NCBI RefSeq assembly: GCF_003946325.1
Contig: NZ_RHNT01000002.1
Location: 85,851 to 149,850, forward strand
Origin: Companilactobacillus furfuricola
GTDB lineage: Bacteria; Bacillota; Bacilli; Lactobacillales; Lactobacillaceae
Reading direction: 5' to 3'
DNA length: 64,000 nt
The translations under genes and the position numbers were made by a program. The stretch's first letter is position 1, and every line of letters begins with the position of its first letter. The notes below the pieces were generated by a model. It did no database searches, was not told where the DNA came from, and saw only the letters and a list, made by a program, of their open reading frames with translations. Below are positions 1-7,544 of the stretch, in pieces.

Positions 1-315
1 CAAATAATTGTTCAAATCGACTAAAGCATTGATCTGATACAAACCTTTACCCTTCACGACTCGTCTCCAAAGTGCATCAGATGAAGGACGGAAGCGGGAA
101 GGGTCTTTGCCTAATTCTTTATAGCCTGTTTTAGTCGCTTTGATCTGCTCAGAATTACGAATATCTTCCAAGGTATCGTTATTACTGATCCGTTCATTGA
201 GCGGATCAAGGAGCTCATCCCACATAGATTGATTCTTGGTGGCATTTTTGAAACTGATTTTTGTTACTGCTAATTGAATATTTTTAGGAATAATTTCGTC
301 ACGTGTTATTTTCAT
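1..315 (-). CDS. B3/4 domain protein (PheT-like tRNA-editing fold), 5' part only
   Basis: The reverse strand starts with ATG at 315, preceded by an AGGTGG ribosome binding site, and stays open to the window edge, so only the first 105 residues are visible. The tract PSRFRPSSDALWRR followed by GLYQINALVDLNNYL is what I associate with free-standing B3/B4 domain proteins, related to the editing domain of phenylalanyl-tRNA synthetase beta. Members are thought to act on mischarged tRNA or amino acids, but the function of stand-alone versions is poorly established. It is divergent from the cyclodeaminase gene at 425. The C-terminal half is outside the window, so the family call rests on the N-terminal half. 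Confidence 0.7.
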   Translation of the reverse strand, partial: MKITRDEIIPKNIQLAVTKISFKNATKNQSMWDELLDPLNERISNNDTLEDIRNSEQIKATKTGYKELGKDPSRFRPSSDALWRRVVKGKGLYQINALVDLNNYL

Positions 316-368
316 GATCCACCTCTTGTTATTGATATAATTATAATACACCAATAAGGATCCCAGCC

Positions 369-382
369 TGTAAACGTGTTCA
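369..382. promoter_or_regulatory. cre-like site between divergent genes
   Basis: TGTAAACGTGTTCA fits the CcpA operator consensus TGWNANCGNTNWCA except at one conserved position (G in place of T after the CG). It lies in the 109 bp between the divergent B3/4 gene and the cyclodeaminase gene, so carbon-catabolite control of either is possible but unproven. Confidence 0.3.
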
Positions 383-424
383 TGTTATCCTATTAGTAAA
401 GGGTAATGAAAGGCAGGGATTTTT

Positions 425-1411
425 ATGTTATTGCTATCGAAAGATGATATTGAAAATTTTTACTCACTTGAGGATTGTATCGACGCCGTTGGCGATGCGT
501 TTAAACTTTTTTCCGCTGGAAAAGTGCAAGTGCCATTGCGAACGCAGATTAAAAAGCAGAATGATCAGGATACGTTTTTGTGTATGCCGGCTTTTTGCGA
601 GGAGTACGATGCTTCTTGTGTCAAAGTTTTGAACATGTTTCCTAACAATATCAATCAAGGACTTGCCTCGATCAACGCTCAGGTGTTGAATATCGATGCC
701 AAGACGGGGATCGTTGATACGGTCATGGACGGAACGTACGTCACACAATTGCGGACAGGAGCTGCTTCTGGCGTGGCATTTAAATATTTGGCTAAAAAAG
801 ATTGTCGCAAGGGTGCCTTGATCGGGACTGGTGGTCAGGCAGAAACACAGCTTGCTGCCATGCTTTCTGTACGAGATCTCGAGGTTGTCGAAGTTAGCGA
901 CTTGAATTTTGAACGCGCCCAAGAATTTGCGGAAAAGATGAGTGAAAAGTTAGCAGACTATCAAACTAAAATCGTTGCTGCCAAGTCAGCCAATGAAGCG
1001 GTCAAGAATGCCGATCTAGTGATCACTGTAACTACCGCTAAAAAACCAGTTTATGATGCTAACAATATCAAACCGGGAGCAACCGTTAGTGGCGTTGGTT
1101 CTTATCAGCCGGATATGCAAGAAACGCCAGCGGGGTTGTTGGAAAAAGCTGACAAGATCTTCTTTGATTCTCAAGAGGCTGTTTTGGCAGAAGCGGGAGA
1201 TATCTTAAAACCACTGGCTGAAAAAACTATCACTAATGCTGATTTCACAGGGGACATCGGCAAAGTGATCTCAGAAGATATTTCTGGCCGGCAAAATGAC
1301 CAAGAGATTATTTTCTTCAAAACCGTTGGTATTGCCGCACAAGATTTGATGACAGCAAAATCGATCCATGATAAAGCAGTCGCTGAAGGTTTTGGCACTT
1401 ACTGGAATTAA
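425..1411 (+). CDS. Ornithine cyclodeaminase / mu-crystallin family enzyme
   Basis: The 328-residue protein has the usual length of the family. An N-terminal substrate domain contains the TQLRTGAAS block (about residues 107-115), and a Rossmann half begins with the NAD-binding GTGGQAE motif (about 134-140). Family members turn ornithine into proline plus ammonia, or act as reductases or dehydrogenases on alanine or other imino acids; the exact substrate cannot be read from the sequence. The ATG at 425 has a GGCAGGGA ribosome binding site about 6 bases upstream. The next gene starts 38 bp later and could be co-transcribed, but there is no functional reason to link them. Confidence 0.85.
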   Translation: MLLLSKDDIENFYSLEDCIDAVGDAFKLFSAGKVQVPLRTQIKKQNDQDTFLCMPAFCEEYDASCVKVLNMFPNNINQGLASINAQVLNIDAKTGIVDTVMDGTYVTQLRTGAASGVAFKYLAKKDCRKGALIGTGGQAETQLAAMLSVRDLEVVEVSDLNFERAQEFAEKMSEKLADYQTKIVAAKSANEAVKNADLVITVTTAKKPVYDANNIKPGATVSGVGSYQPDMQETPAGLLEKADKIFFDSQEAVLAEAGDILKPLAEKTITNADFTGDIGKVISEDISGRQNDQEIIFFKTVGIAAQDLMTAKSIHDKAVAEGFGTYWN

Positions 1412-1449
1412 CTAAGGGGAAATCGTGTTATAGGGGTATTTATAGTCAA

Positions 1450-2979
1450 ATGAGACGAGCAAGATATTTTACAAGAAAAGCAGACCGTTTAAAAAAATCT
1501 AATCGAATCATCATCCGCATTTCATTGATATTGTATTTTTTATATTTTTCCATTTTAAGATTTTTCATCATACCTTTTGGCGATGATCAATTTTGGTGGG
1601 GTAAAGCAGGCCGTTTTTTACTTAACCACGGATTTTTTACAACCAAGGATCCTTCATATATCGGCGGTAGTAGTAATGGTCGCTATTTATCCAATGTTTT
1701 AATGATATTTGGCATGCATCACCCGTTGTATAATTTTATATTTTACGGATTGTTTGCGACGTTGCTAGTTTATTTATTGTGGAAATTGTCGAGTGGTAAA
1801 ATGGGACTCTTCTTTTTATCGTTATTGATACCATTGACGTTTAGTCGGGCCTATATCGCTGGCGCTTGGTTTTGGAATGCGGCGTTCGTCAATTACATTC
1901 CAGCCATGGTGATTATTTTTGCATATTTGTGGTTGACGAAAAAATATTTGATCGAACGTAACTTATTTGATAATTGGGTATTGATTACATTTTCGTTGAT
2001 ACTCGGATTTAGCGGGGGACTCTTTGTTGAACATGTGACGTTGTATCAAATAGCTATGGCGATCACGGTTATCATCGTGACTTTTAAGCTCAACAATTCA
2101 ATCCCAAAATATCAATGGTCATATTTGATTGGGACAATTGCTTCAGCCATATTGATGTTCAGCAACCGATCATACTGGGTCAAATCAAGCTATCGAGATA
2201 CAAATTTTTCATTAGCAGATAGTCTAAGAACATATGTCAATACTTCTCATTATTGGATCGTAACATTCAATTTAGTTCTGATCTTGTTGTTGATGACCGG
2301 CATATTTGTCTCTATCTGGCGTAAACGAAAAAAACAGTCTTGGGATTATTTAACGATGTCTGCATCAGTTTTTTTCGCCGGATATTATACTTGGATCAAT
2401 GTGTTTTTAGCTCGTCAGCAATCCAATGCTATTTTTATACCAGTCAATATTGGTAATACATTACAAAATATCGATGCCATTATGTCAGTTTTGCTGATTA
2501 TCTTTTTATTGTTGAGCCTGTTCGTAGTGGATGTCCCTAAGCTGGCTAAATGGGCCCTGCTATATTGTTACTTATCATTCGGATTTTTGACGGGTCCATT
2601 TTTGCTGATCACTAAGCCGATCAGTGCCCGAGAATTTATTAATGGCACGATGTTTTTATACTTATTTGCCATGATCATATTGGCAAATATTTCAATTGAT
2701 CGACCGCAACTGAAAAAAGCGATTCCACTTGCTCTGGTGGCGGGGATCTTAACGATGTCTAGTTATTACATGGTGGGCAATGTTACGAACTATTTTGCAT
2801 ATTTAGAACGGTTTGAAAGAGCACCTTTTGTTGGTGCTGTACCACTTGATGAGCGGATACCTTATCATGATTTTATGCCTAATCGTGATCTTTATACTTC
2901 TCAGGATAGTGTATTGTATTGGAACGAGTATCGTTGTCGTTCTTTTGTTGGGTATATGTTTGATTTTGATTATCGTTAG
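1450..2979 (+). CDS. Polytopic membrane protein, GT-C glycosyltransferase-like (DUF6056-like)
   Basis: This is a 509-residue protein with a basic N-terminus and about eleven hydrophobic segments. After the first membrane helix comes FGDDQFWWGKAG; an acidic pair in the first external loop is typical of lipid-linked sugar (GT-C) transferases. The length and layout match the family annotated as DUF6056, found near surface-polysaccharide or wall-glycosylation genes in lactobacilli. No sugar pathway gene is adjacent here, so the substrate is unknown. The ATG at 1450 lacks a strong ribosome binding site (GGGG lies about 20 bases upstream), so the start may be slightly different. The gene ends only 14 bp before structured repeat copy A. 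Confidence 0.65.
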   Translation: MRRARYFTRKADRLKKSNRIIIRISLILYFLYFSILRFFIIPFGDDQFWWGKAGRFLLNHGFFTTKDPSYIGGSSNGRYLSNVLMIFGMHHPLYNFIFYGLFATLLVYLLWKLSSGKMGLFFLSLLIPLTFSRAYIAGAWFWNAAFVNYIPAMVIIFAYLWLTKKYLIERNLFDNWVLITFSLILGFSGGLFVEHVTLYQIAMAITVIIVTFKLNNSIPKYQWSYLIGTIASAILMFSNRSYWVKSSYRDTNFSLADSLRTYVNTSHYWIVTFNLVLILLLMTGIFVSIWRKRKKQSWDYLTMSASVFFAGYYTWINVFLARQQSNAIFIPVNIGNTLQNIDAIMSVLLIIFLLLSLFVVDVPKLAKWALLYCYLSFGFLTGPFLLITKPISAREFINGTMFLYLFAMIILANISIDRPQLKKAIPLALVAGILTMSSYYMVGNVTNYFAYLERFERAPFVGAVPLDERIPYHDFMPNRDLYTSQDSVLYWNEYRCRSFVGYMFDFDYR

Positions 2980-2992
2980 GGATTGTGGGGGG

Positions 2993-3185
2993 TGTTTGGT
3001 TGTACGTTCAATGCCGGTTCCGGGTCGGGGCGCTATATGGGACTGGAACGCTGCCGACTCGATTTGAGCTCCTCGAAGAAAATCGCTTCGACGATCTCAA
3101 ATGCGAGTCTTCCTCTAAGCTCCTTCGTCGCCAAGAGGAATTTGGCGGCTGAGCCCATATAGCGCCCCGACCCTCCACCTAAATA
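2993..3185 (+). repeat. Structured intergenic repeat, family 1, copy A (full length)
   Basis: A 20 bp perfect inverted repeat (3022-3041 pairs with 3154-3173) encloses two further hairpins. One has ATTTGAG/CTCAAAT arms, and inside it TCGAAG/CTTCGA. The other has TTCCTCT/AGAGGAA arms around the conserved core AAGCTCCTTCGTCGCCA. The flank TGTTTGGTTGTACG is shared with copy D at 63080. Other copies are at 28637 and 42027. No protein is credible here. Confidence 0.85.
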
Positions 3186-3496
3186 GTATGTATAGTGTAC
3201 TTTCTTTTTTAGTTTTACCGACATATCGTGTTCAAATAGGCACTTTTTGTGCTTCCTATTTCTCACATGTCTATCTCAATCTTCTCCAAAATAGGAAACC
3301 CAAACCCTTAGACATTAAGATTTCGATTTGTACAGATGCTCAATCTTTGTTGTATAAATGTTTTTAAATCTTCAAGTTAGTAAGAACTTCGCGGTTTCGT
3401 ATGAGATGGGAAAATGATATCCTCAATATTTGATAATTAGATGATTTGTTTGATATGAATTATCTAGCATTTGATTATTGGTAAAGAGGTTTTTGT
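3186..3496. other. Intergenic, AT-rich, no feature recognised
   Basis: About 310 bases between repeat copy A and the small membrane ORF. I see no convincing ORF with a ribosome binding site, no RNA gene and no strong hairpin with a T tract. It could hold the promoter of the small ORF at 3497. Confidence 0.6.
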
Positions 3497-3670
3497 ATGA
3501 AGAGGAATAAGATGTTTTTGATTGGATTTTTTACGGTTTTAGTTTTAGGATGGGTTTTAAATTATGTTCCATATATTCAGCATCTTAATTGGATTCTTAA
3601 ATTGGTTATAATTGTTGTTATTGCTCAAATTTTTGGCTTTGTTGCTGAGAAATTTTTTGCAAAGAATTAG
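3497..3670 (+). CDS. Small hydrophobic membrane protein (57 residues)
   Basis: ATG at 3497 follows an AAGAGG ribosome binding site. The 57-residue product has a short basic start (MKRNK), two hydrophobic stretches (about residues 6-24 and 32-50) and a basic end (EKFFAKN), consistent with a two-helix membrane protein. I recognise no family. It lies between repeat copy A and the 3' end of the ImmA gene, which runs toward it. Small hydrophobic proteins near repressor/protease pairs can be holins, toxins or immunity proteins, but nothing here decides between these. Confidence 0.5.
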   Translation: MKRNKMFLIGFFTVLVLGWVLNYVPYIQHLNWILKLVIIVVIAQIFGFVAEKFFAKN

Positions 3671-3707
3671 TGATGTTTTTGTTAGATGAAAAATTAGCTA
3701 AAGTTGT

Positions 3708-4121
3708 TTACCTTTTGTAGAAATCTGCAATTTGTTTAACGACCATATCTTCCAGTGCGATCGGTAAATGGAAGGTTGTTATGAAGTCTGCTGATGAGAC
3801 GTCTTCCTTTTCTTTTGATTCTAAATATGGTTTTAGTAGTAAGGCAATAGCGGTTTGGTTGGCTTTTCCTTCGATACCATTTTTAGTAGGAGAAAAGTAT
3901 AAGCATGATCTTTCATCATCCTTGTTAAAAATGTGCCCAATTTCATGAGCCAACTGCATGGGGATGTCATCACGATTGTGCCAATTGGCATTCATGGCGA
4001 TCAATCTTTGACTTACGCTGGTGGCAGGTGGTGTTGATGGAGATAGGTCCATGAACTCAACACCAATGTTATGTTGGAGGGCCAAATTGAGTAGATAGGT
4101 TACTGCGGTATTGTTATTCAT
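3708..4121 (-). CDS. ImmA/IrrE-type metallopeptidase
   Basis: The protein has 137 residues from ATG at 4121; a GTG at 4136 is an alternative start without a ribosome binding site, while GGTGG sits 12 bases before the ATG. The zinc motif AHEIGHIFN supplies HExxH at about residues 59-63. ImmA proteases cleave a partner XRE repressor in response to stress or to signals, relieving repression in integrative elements and prophages. The gene overlaps the end of the XRE gene by 8 bp, the standard repressor-protease arrangement. No integrase or structural phage gene lies nearby, so the pair looks like a domesticated switch or a remnant. Confidence 0.85.
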   Translation of the reverse strand: MNNNTAVTYLLNLALQHNIGVEFMDLSPSTPPATSVSQRLIAMNANWHNRDDIPMQLAHEIGHIFNKDDERSCLYFSPTKNGIEGKANQTAIALLLKPYLESKEKEDVSSADFITTFHLPIALEDMVVKQIADFYKR

Positions 4122-4452
4122 GATCTCTTTTACCACCTAACAGGAATCTTTTCATAACTTCTAAGTCTTCCGGTGGAATGGGCCTTCCTTCAAACGTCAT
4201 AATAACGTCGTCGTCATCAATGTCCACGGTAGTCTTTTTTTGAGCGGCTTTCGCCTCGTTGTCATCTTTGCCAAGCAAATAATCCACAGAAACATGGAGT
4301 ACCTGAGCTACTTTAGTAAGATTCTCAATGCTTGGTTTTTGTGTTTTCCATTTGTAAATTGCGTTCTTTCCTAAGCCAGCTTTTTCGTTCAAACTTAGTA
4401 AACTGTATCCTTGGGCGTTAGCGGTTTCTTTGACTTTATCAAATAGTGTCAT
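4114..4452 (-). CDS. XRE-family (cI-like) transcriptional repressor
   Basis: This is a 112-residue protein whose N-terminal helix-turn-helix covers about residues 6-62 (LLSLNEKAGLGKNAIYKW is the recognition region, and VSVDYLLG closes the fold). It is followed by an acidic tail (VDIDDDDVIM) that probably meets the protease. AAGGATCC-AGATGA precedes the ATG at 4452. Upstream lie three copies of a TAGACAATTGTCTA-like palindrome, the probable operators, two of them within 65 bp of its start, which suggests autoregulation. The third is in the promoter region of the divergent SLAP/hydrolase genes, which are therefore the likely regulon. Confidence 0.85.
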   Translation of the reverse strand: MTLFDKVKETANAQGYSLLSLNEKAGLGKNAIYKWKTQKPSIENLTKVAQVLHVSVDYLLGKDDNEAKAAQKKTTVDIDDDDVIMTFEGRPIPPEDLEVMKRFLLGGKRDHE

Positions 4453-4480
4453 CTGGAAGGATCCTTCCTTATAAATATTT

Positions 4481-4517
4481 TAGATAATCGTCTTGATTCA
4501 ATTAGACAATAGTCTTA
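4481..4517. promoter_or_regulatory. Two XRE operator half-matches upstream of the repressor gene
   Basis: TAGATAATCGTCTT (4481-4494) and TTAGACAATAGTCTTA (4502-4517) are imperfect versions of the perfect palindrome at 4627. They are spaced about two helical turns apart just upstream of the XRE start, as expected for autoregulation. Confidence 0.55.
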
Positions 4518-4626
4518 TAGTTAAATCATCAAGAAGAAAGCCAGCAGTAATGAATCGATCACCCAAGCTATCAGACCGGTATTTTAGCTAGGGTTATTCA
4601 TTAATGCTTTTTATATAAGCTTATTA

Positions 4627-4640
4627 TAGACAATTGTCTA
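4627..4640. promoter_or_regulatory. Perfect palindromic operator TAGACAATTGTCTA
   Basis: A 14 bp perfect palindrome in the divergent region between the XRE repressor and the SLAP gene at 4751. With the two weaker copies it defines the likely binding site of the XRE protein. Confidence 0.6.
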
Positions 4641-4750
4641 ATGAAGGTCAATTCTTGTGTCTAATAAATAGAAGGTGAGAATTATGATTTGAGAAAAATG
4701 AAAAAATTAAATAATTCATACCAATAAAAAATGCAACAAAGGAGTAAACG

Positions 4751-5551
4751 ATGATTAGATTTTTTAGTACATTTAATAAAACCGCATTAGGAATTGGTGA
4801 TGGTGGATCGTGGGGTAGTGTTCCACTGTATCAATTAAATGCAAGTCGCACCAAATTTTCACGGGCATCTCGTAGTTTAGGTAAAAATACCGACTGGCAA
4901 ATTAATAGTTATGCCTACGATGAAGAGGATGGAAATAAATACTTACAAGTATCCACTAATGAATGGGTGAAATTTGTGAATGTTAATGATGGTCGGATTA
5001 TTTTCAAAGGTGATGCACCTGATTTTCAAATGGCGGTGCATAGAGATTTGCAAACAGCCACCACATTATCAATTGAAAGATTAAGAGATTTTAGTACAGA
5101 AGTTGACTTATATTATTACGACGAAAAAGGAGCTCCTAACTCACTAGCACCTAATGATGGAGATAGATATTACACAGACAAACAGTTAGAAGTTCCAGAT
5201 TCTCAACGACATATAACAGGTTATCGAGTAACTGATAATCGTTATTATGAATATGACAGTGTATTTATTGATAACAAGTTGTTATATTCAAATGCAGTAA
5301 CTTCAGATCCTAATGTAACACCAATCTCAAAGATTATCAGAGTGAATAGTGTTATACCAGATATCTTCGACTCAGACGGTAATGCAGTTTATTTCCCAGT
5401 CGATTCTGGCCAACAATTTATGAGTGATGGGATTTATGTCAGTCCTGAACGTATTGGATTCAGAATTGCAGAGAATACTTTCGTAAATTTAAATAGCGCA
5501 AGTGGAACAACATTATTATTTGGGCATTTCTTGCCAAAGATGGGGGAATAA
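4751..5551 (+). CDS. SLAP-domain protein without a visible signal peptide
   Basis: The product has 266 residues. A SLAP-type wall-binding module lies at about residues 28-80, with RASRSLGKNTDW and YLQVSTNEWVK as the diagnostic pieces. The remaining two thirds has weaker repeats of the same style. The start MIRFFSTFNKTALG lacks a normal signal peptide, unlike the other SLAP proteins here, so it may stay in the cell, be exported another way, or have lost its 5' end. AAAGGAG precedes the ATG by about 5 bases. It is the first gene downstream of the XRE operators and is followed after 4 bp by a lipase-like hydrolase, so the two form an operon. Confidence 0.7.
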   Translation: MIRFFSTFNKTALGIGDGGSWGSVPLYQLNASRTKFSRASRSLGKNTDWQINSYAYDEEDGNKYLQVSTNEWVKFVNVNDGRIIFKGDAPDFQMAVHRDLQTATTLSIERLRDFSTEVDLYYYDEKGAPNSLAPNDGDRYYTDKQLEVPDSQRHITGYRVTDNRYYEYDSVFIDNKLLYSNAVTSDPNVTPISKIIRVNSVIPDIFDSDGNAVYFPVDSGQQFMSDGIYVSPERIGFRIAENTFVNLNSASGTTLLFGHFLPKMGE

Positions 5552-5555
5552 TAAC

Positions 5556-6233
5556 ATGATGATTAATTTATTTATAGCAGGATCTGGAGCTAATTTTAAA
5601 GATCCCAATGGAAATGCATTTCAAAATGAATTTAATATCTGGGGTATCGGAAATCGAGACTTAATTGATTGCGTAGAAGTACAAAAAAATGGGACAGCTA
5701 AATATGTTCAAAATGGCTCACATAAGAATATTGTAATTACATTTAAGAATTGCTTTTATCGTGAATGTGAGCTAGAAAATATTGGCTATGGATTGAAAAA
5801 TGCCATTGATTTAGTGAGAAAAGACAATGGTTATCCAACCGTTAACCTTTTTGGTCATTCTAATGGTGGAAATGCAATTGCACGATACTTATATACATTT
5901 AAACCAAACTTTGTTAACAATATTTTGACCTGCGCAACGCCATACAATGGGATGGCTTTTACTGACAAGCCATCGGCTTTTGTTAACGAAGTATTGAATT
6001 TAACCAATTTATGGTCACCTATGGGAAATATAGATATGTTTGTAGGTAAGGGGATTTCAATTGCCAATACTTTTCCAAGTTATGTAGAAAATGATGGAAA
6101 CATCTCAACTAAAAGTGGGCAGTGCGGACAATTGGTATATAATCGTAATGTGAATGTCATTGAGGGCGCTAACCATGGTACGATCAATACAATCCCTGAA
6201 GTTACAAAAATTGTGAATGAGTGGCAAGCTTAG
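5556..6233 (+). CDS. Alpha/beta-hydrolase (lipase/esterase-like)
   Basis: A 225-residue protein beginning MMINLFIAGSG. The nucleophile elbow GHSNGG puts the catalytic serine at about residue 102, and GANHGTI near the C-terminus supplies the likely histidine (about 207). This is the compact lipase-like type often annotated as DUF915-related in lactobacilli. There is no signal peptide. The start at 5556 is chosen because GGGGGA lies just upstream; the longer open frame from 5502 runs into the previous gene. A decayed second copy of its 3' half lies at 8495-8848, showing that this gene and the following SLAP gene were duplicated as one block. Confidence 0.75.
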   Translation: MMINLFIAGSGANFKDPNGNAFQNEFNIWGIGNRDLIDCVEVQKNGTAKYVQNGSHKNIVITFKNCFYRECELENIGYGLKNAIDLVRKDNGYPTVNLFGHSNGGNAIARYLYTFKPNFVNNILTCATPYNGMAFTDKPSAFVNEVLNLTNLWSPMGNIDMFVGKGISIANTFPSYVENDGNISTKSGQCGQLVYNRNVNVIEGANHGTINTIPEVTKIVNEWQA

Positions 6234-6243
6234 TATTTTAAGA

Positions 6244-6281
6244 GATCAGTGGAAAACCTATCGTTTTTCACTGATCTTTTT
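6244..6281 (+). terminator. Rho-independent terminator after the hydrolase
   Basis: GATCAGTGGAAAA pairs with TTTTCACTGATC and is followed by TTTT. The same hairpin, with changed sequence, follows the hydrolase remnant at 8858. Confidence 0.8.
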
Positions 6282-6310
6282 CAGTTTAATTAAATTAACT
6301 TGATAATATG

Positions 6311-6341
6311 GATTGTTCAAACAGTAGAAGGTACAATGATG
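6311..6341 (+). promoter_or_regulatory. Conserved upstream block of the SLAP paralogs (copy 1)
   Basis: GATTGTTC, then an AGAAGG block, then TACAATGATG; the TACAAT is a probable -10. The same block precedes the paralogs at 7545 and 8993 at the same distance, so the three are probably expressed from matching promoters. Confidence 0.5.
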
Positions 6342-6375
6342 ATAAAGATATTTGTTAAAAATTACGGGGGATTAC

Positions 6376-7332
6376 ATGAAGAAATCAAAAATAATTCTAT
6401 TCGGTGCCACATTTTTAGTGACATTAGGGATGTCGTTCACTACACCCACACAAGCTACAGCAAGTAACCGGGATGTTACTACTACCACACAGTCTAATTC
6501 TGATGTGCCTGAATCAGTTCAAAATGCTGTGGATGATTTGTTTGATAACTACCTAACTGACGAGACTATTGATATTGACGATGCTAGTATTAGTCACCCT
6601 ACTGAAGAGACAACCGAAGGAACTCATTATAATTTTAACGAATTCAGTAAAATCCCATTGATCAAGAAGTATCTTTTGAAGTCTGGCTTTTCTACAGAGG
6701 AACAGTTAAATAACGTTAAATTCTCATATTATGTGCACCATTCTGATGATAATGGGGACTTTGATTATACCTATTGGACACAAGTTTATGCATATTACGA
6801 TGGTAATCTTATTGGTTCTAAAAGAGTAGAAATTAAATACTTGTCTAGTTCTGAAGAACCAACTAGTTTTTATTCTAATCCAACAGACCTAGTTGGCCAA
6901 GTTACCGCAACAAATCAAGAGGGTAAGCAATATGCACCTTTAATAGACACTGTCAATAAAGAGTCGAATCGTTCACTAGCTCCAAAGAGTGATTGGTATA
7001 CTGATAAATTTATGGTGGATAAGAATTGGGGAGATCTATTTTATCGAGTATCAACTAGTGAATGGGTAAATGAGCGTTACATTAAGCCACATGCTAATAC
7101 AAGTCTCAAAATATCTGATTTGATTTCTAATTCTGGAAATAAGATCTATCAAGTTACAGATAGAAGAGTTTCGGGTCAACCATTGTACAAATCTAACGGA
7201 GAACTTTGGGATTATACTCTACCGGATGGATCTAAGTGGAAAGTCACTGCGATTGGATTTGACCAATATGGATCAATATATGGTGAGGTATCTACAGATG
7301 CTTGGATTAGAATGAATCACGCTCTAAAATAA
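6376..7332 (+). CDS. Secreted SLAP-domain surface protein, paralog 1
   Basis: This 318-residue protein starts at the ATG at 6376, which has ACGGGGGATTAC upstream; an earlier TTG would disrupt the signal peptide. The signal peptide MKKSKIILFGATFLVTLG ends near TQATA. A conserved N-terminal domain of unknown function follows (DVPESVQNAVDDLFDNY, about residues 45-60, through about 180). Two SLAP modules follow at about 200-318 (RSLAPKSDWYTDKF, YRVSTSEWVN, GQPLYKSNGELW, EVSTDAW). It should be bound to the wall by its SLAP domains, as there is no LPxTG motif. It is clearly paralogous to the genes at 7545 and 8993. Confidence 0.85.
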   Translation: MKKSKIILFGATFLVTLGMSFTTPTQATASNRDVTTTTQSNSDVPESVQNAVDDLFDNYLTDETIDIDDASISHPTEETTEGTHYNFNEFSKIPLIKKYLLKSGFSTEEQLNNVKFSYYVHHSDDNGDFDYTYWTQVYAYYDGNLIGSKRVEIKYLSSSEEPTSFYSNPTDLVGQVTATNQEGKQYAPLIDTVNKESNRSLAPKSDWYTDKFMVDKNWGDLFYRVSTSEWVNERYIKPHANTSLKISDLISNSGNKIYQVTDRRVSGQPLYKSNGELWDYTLPDGSKWKVTAIGFDQYGSIYGEVSTDAWIRMNHALK

Positions 7333-7490
7333 TTGGGTATTAATCCTGGGGTTTATCGTATTAAATTGGCTCATTTATAGTTTTTACAGCAATTGAATTC
7401 GTAAAACATCAAAATCTACTTTATTTTGTATAAGGTAGATTCTTTTTTGAGTAAGATAATTCTATTAGAAAGGTTAGAAATATTCGGATA

Positions 7491-7521
7491 GATTGTCAGT
7501 ACTACAGAGGATACAATGATG
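7491..7521 (+). promoter_or_regulatory. Conserved upstream block of the SLAP paralogs (copy 2)
   Basis: GATTGTC, then a CAGAGG block, then ATACAATGATG. Same spacing to the ribosome binding site as the copies at 6311 and 8939. Confidence 0.5.
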
Positions 7522-7544
7522 TTAAAGAATACGGGGGGATTACA

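Noticed and set aside
2813..3067. Plus-strand ORF overlapping the end of the membrane protein gene
   Set aside because: Shadow frame of the 509-residue gene running into the repeat; no start signal.
3033..3266. Minus-strand ORF of 77 codons across repeat copy A
   Set aside because: It reads through a palindromic element, has no ribosome binding site, and the other copies of the repeat do not keep the frame.
3708..6233. A prophage around the XRE/ImmA pair
   Set aside because: No integrase, replication, packaging or structural gene is present, and no attachment-site repeat was seen.
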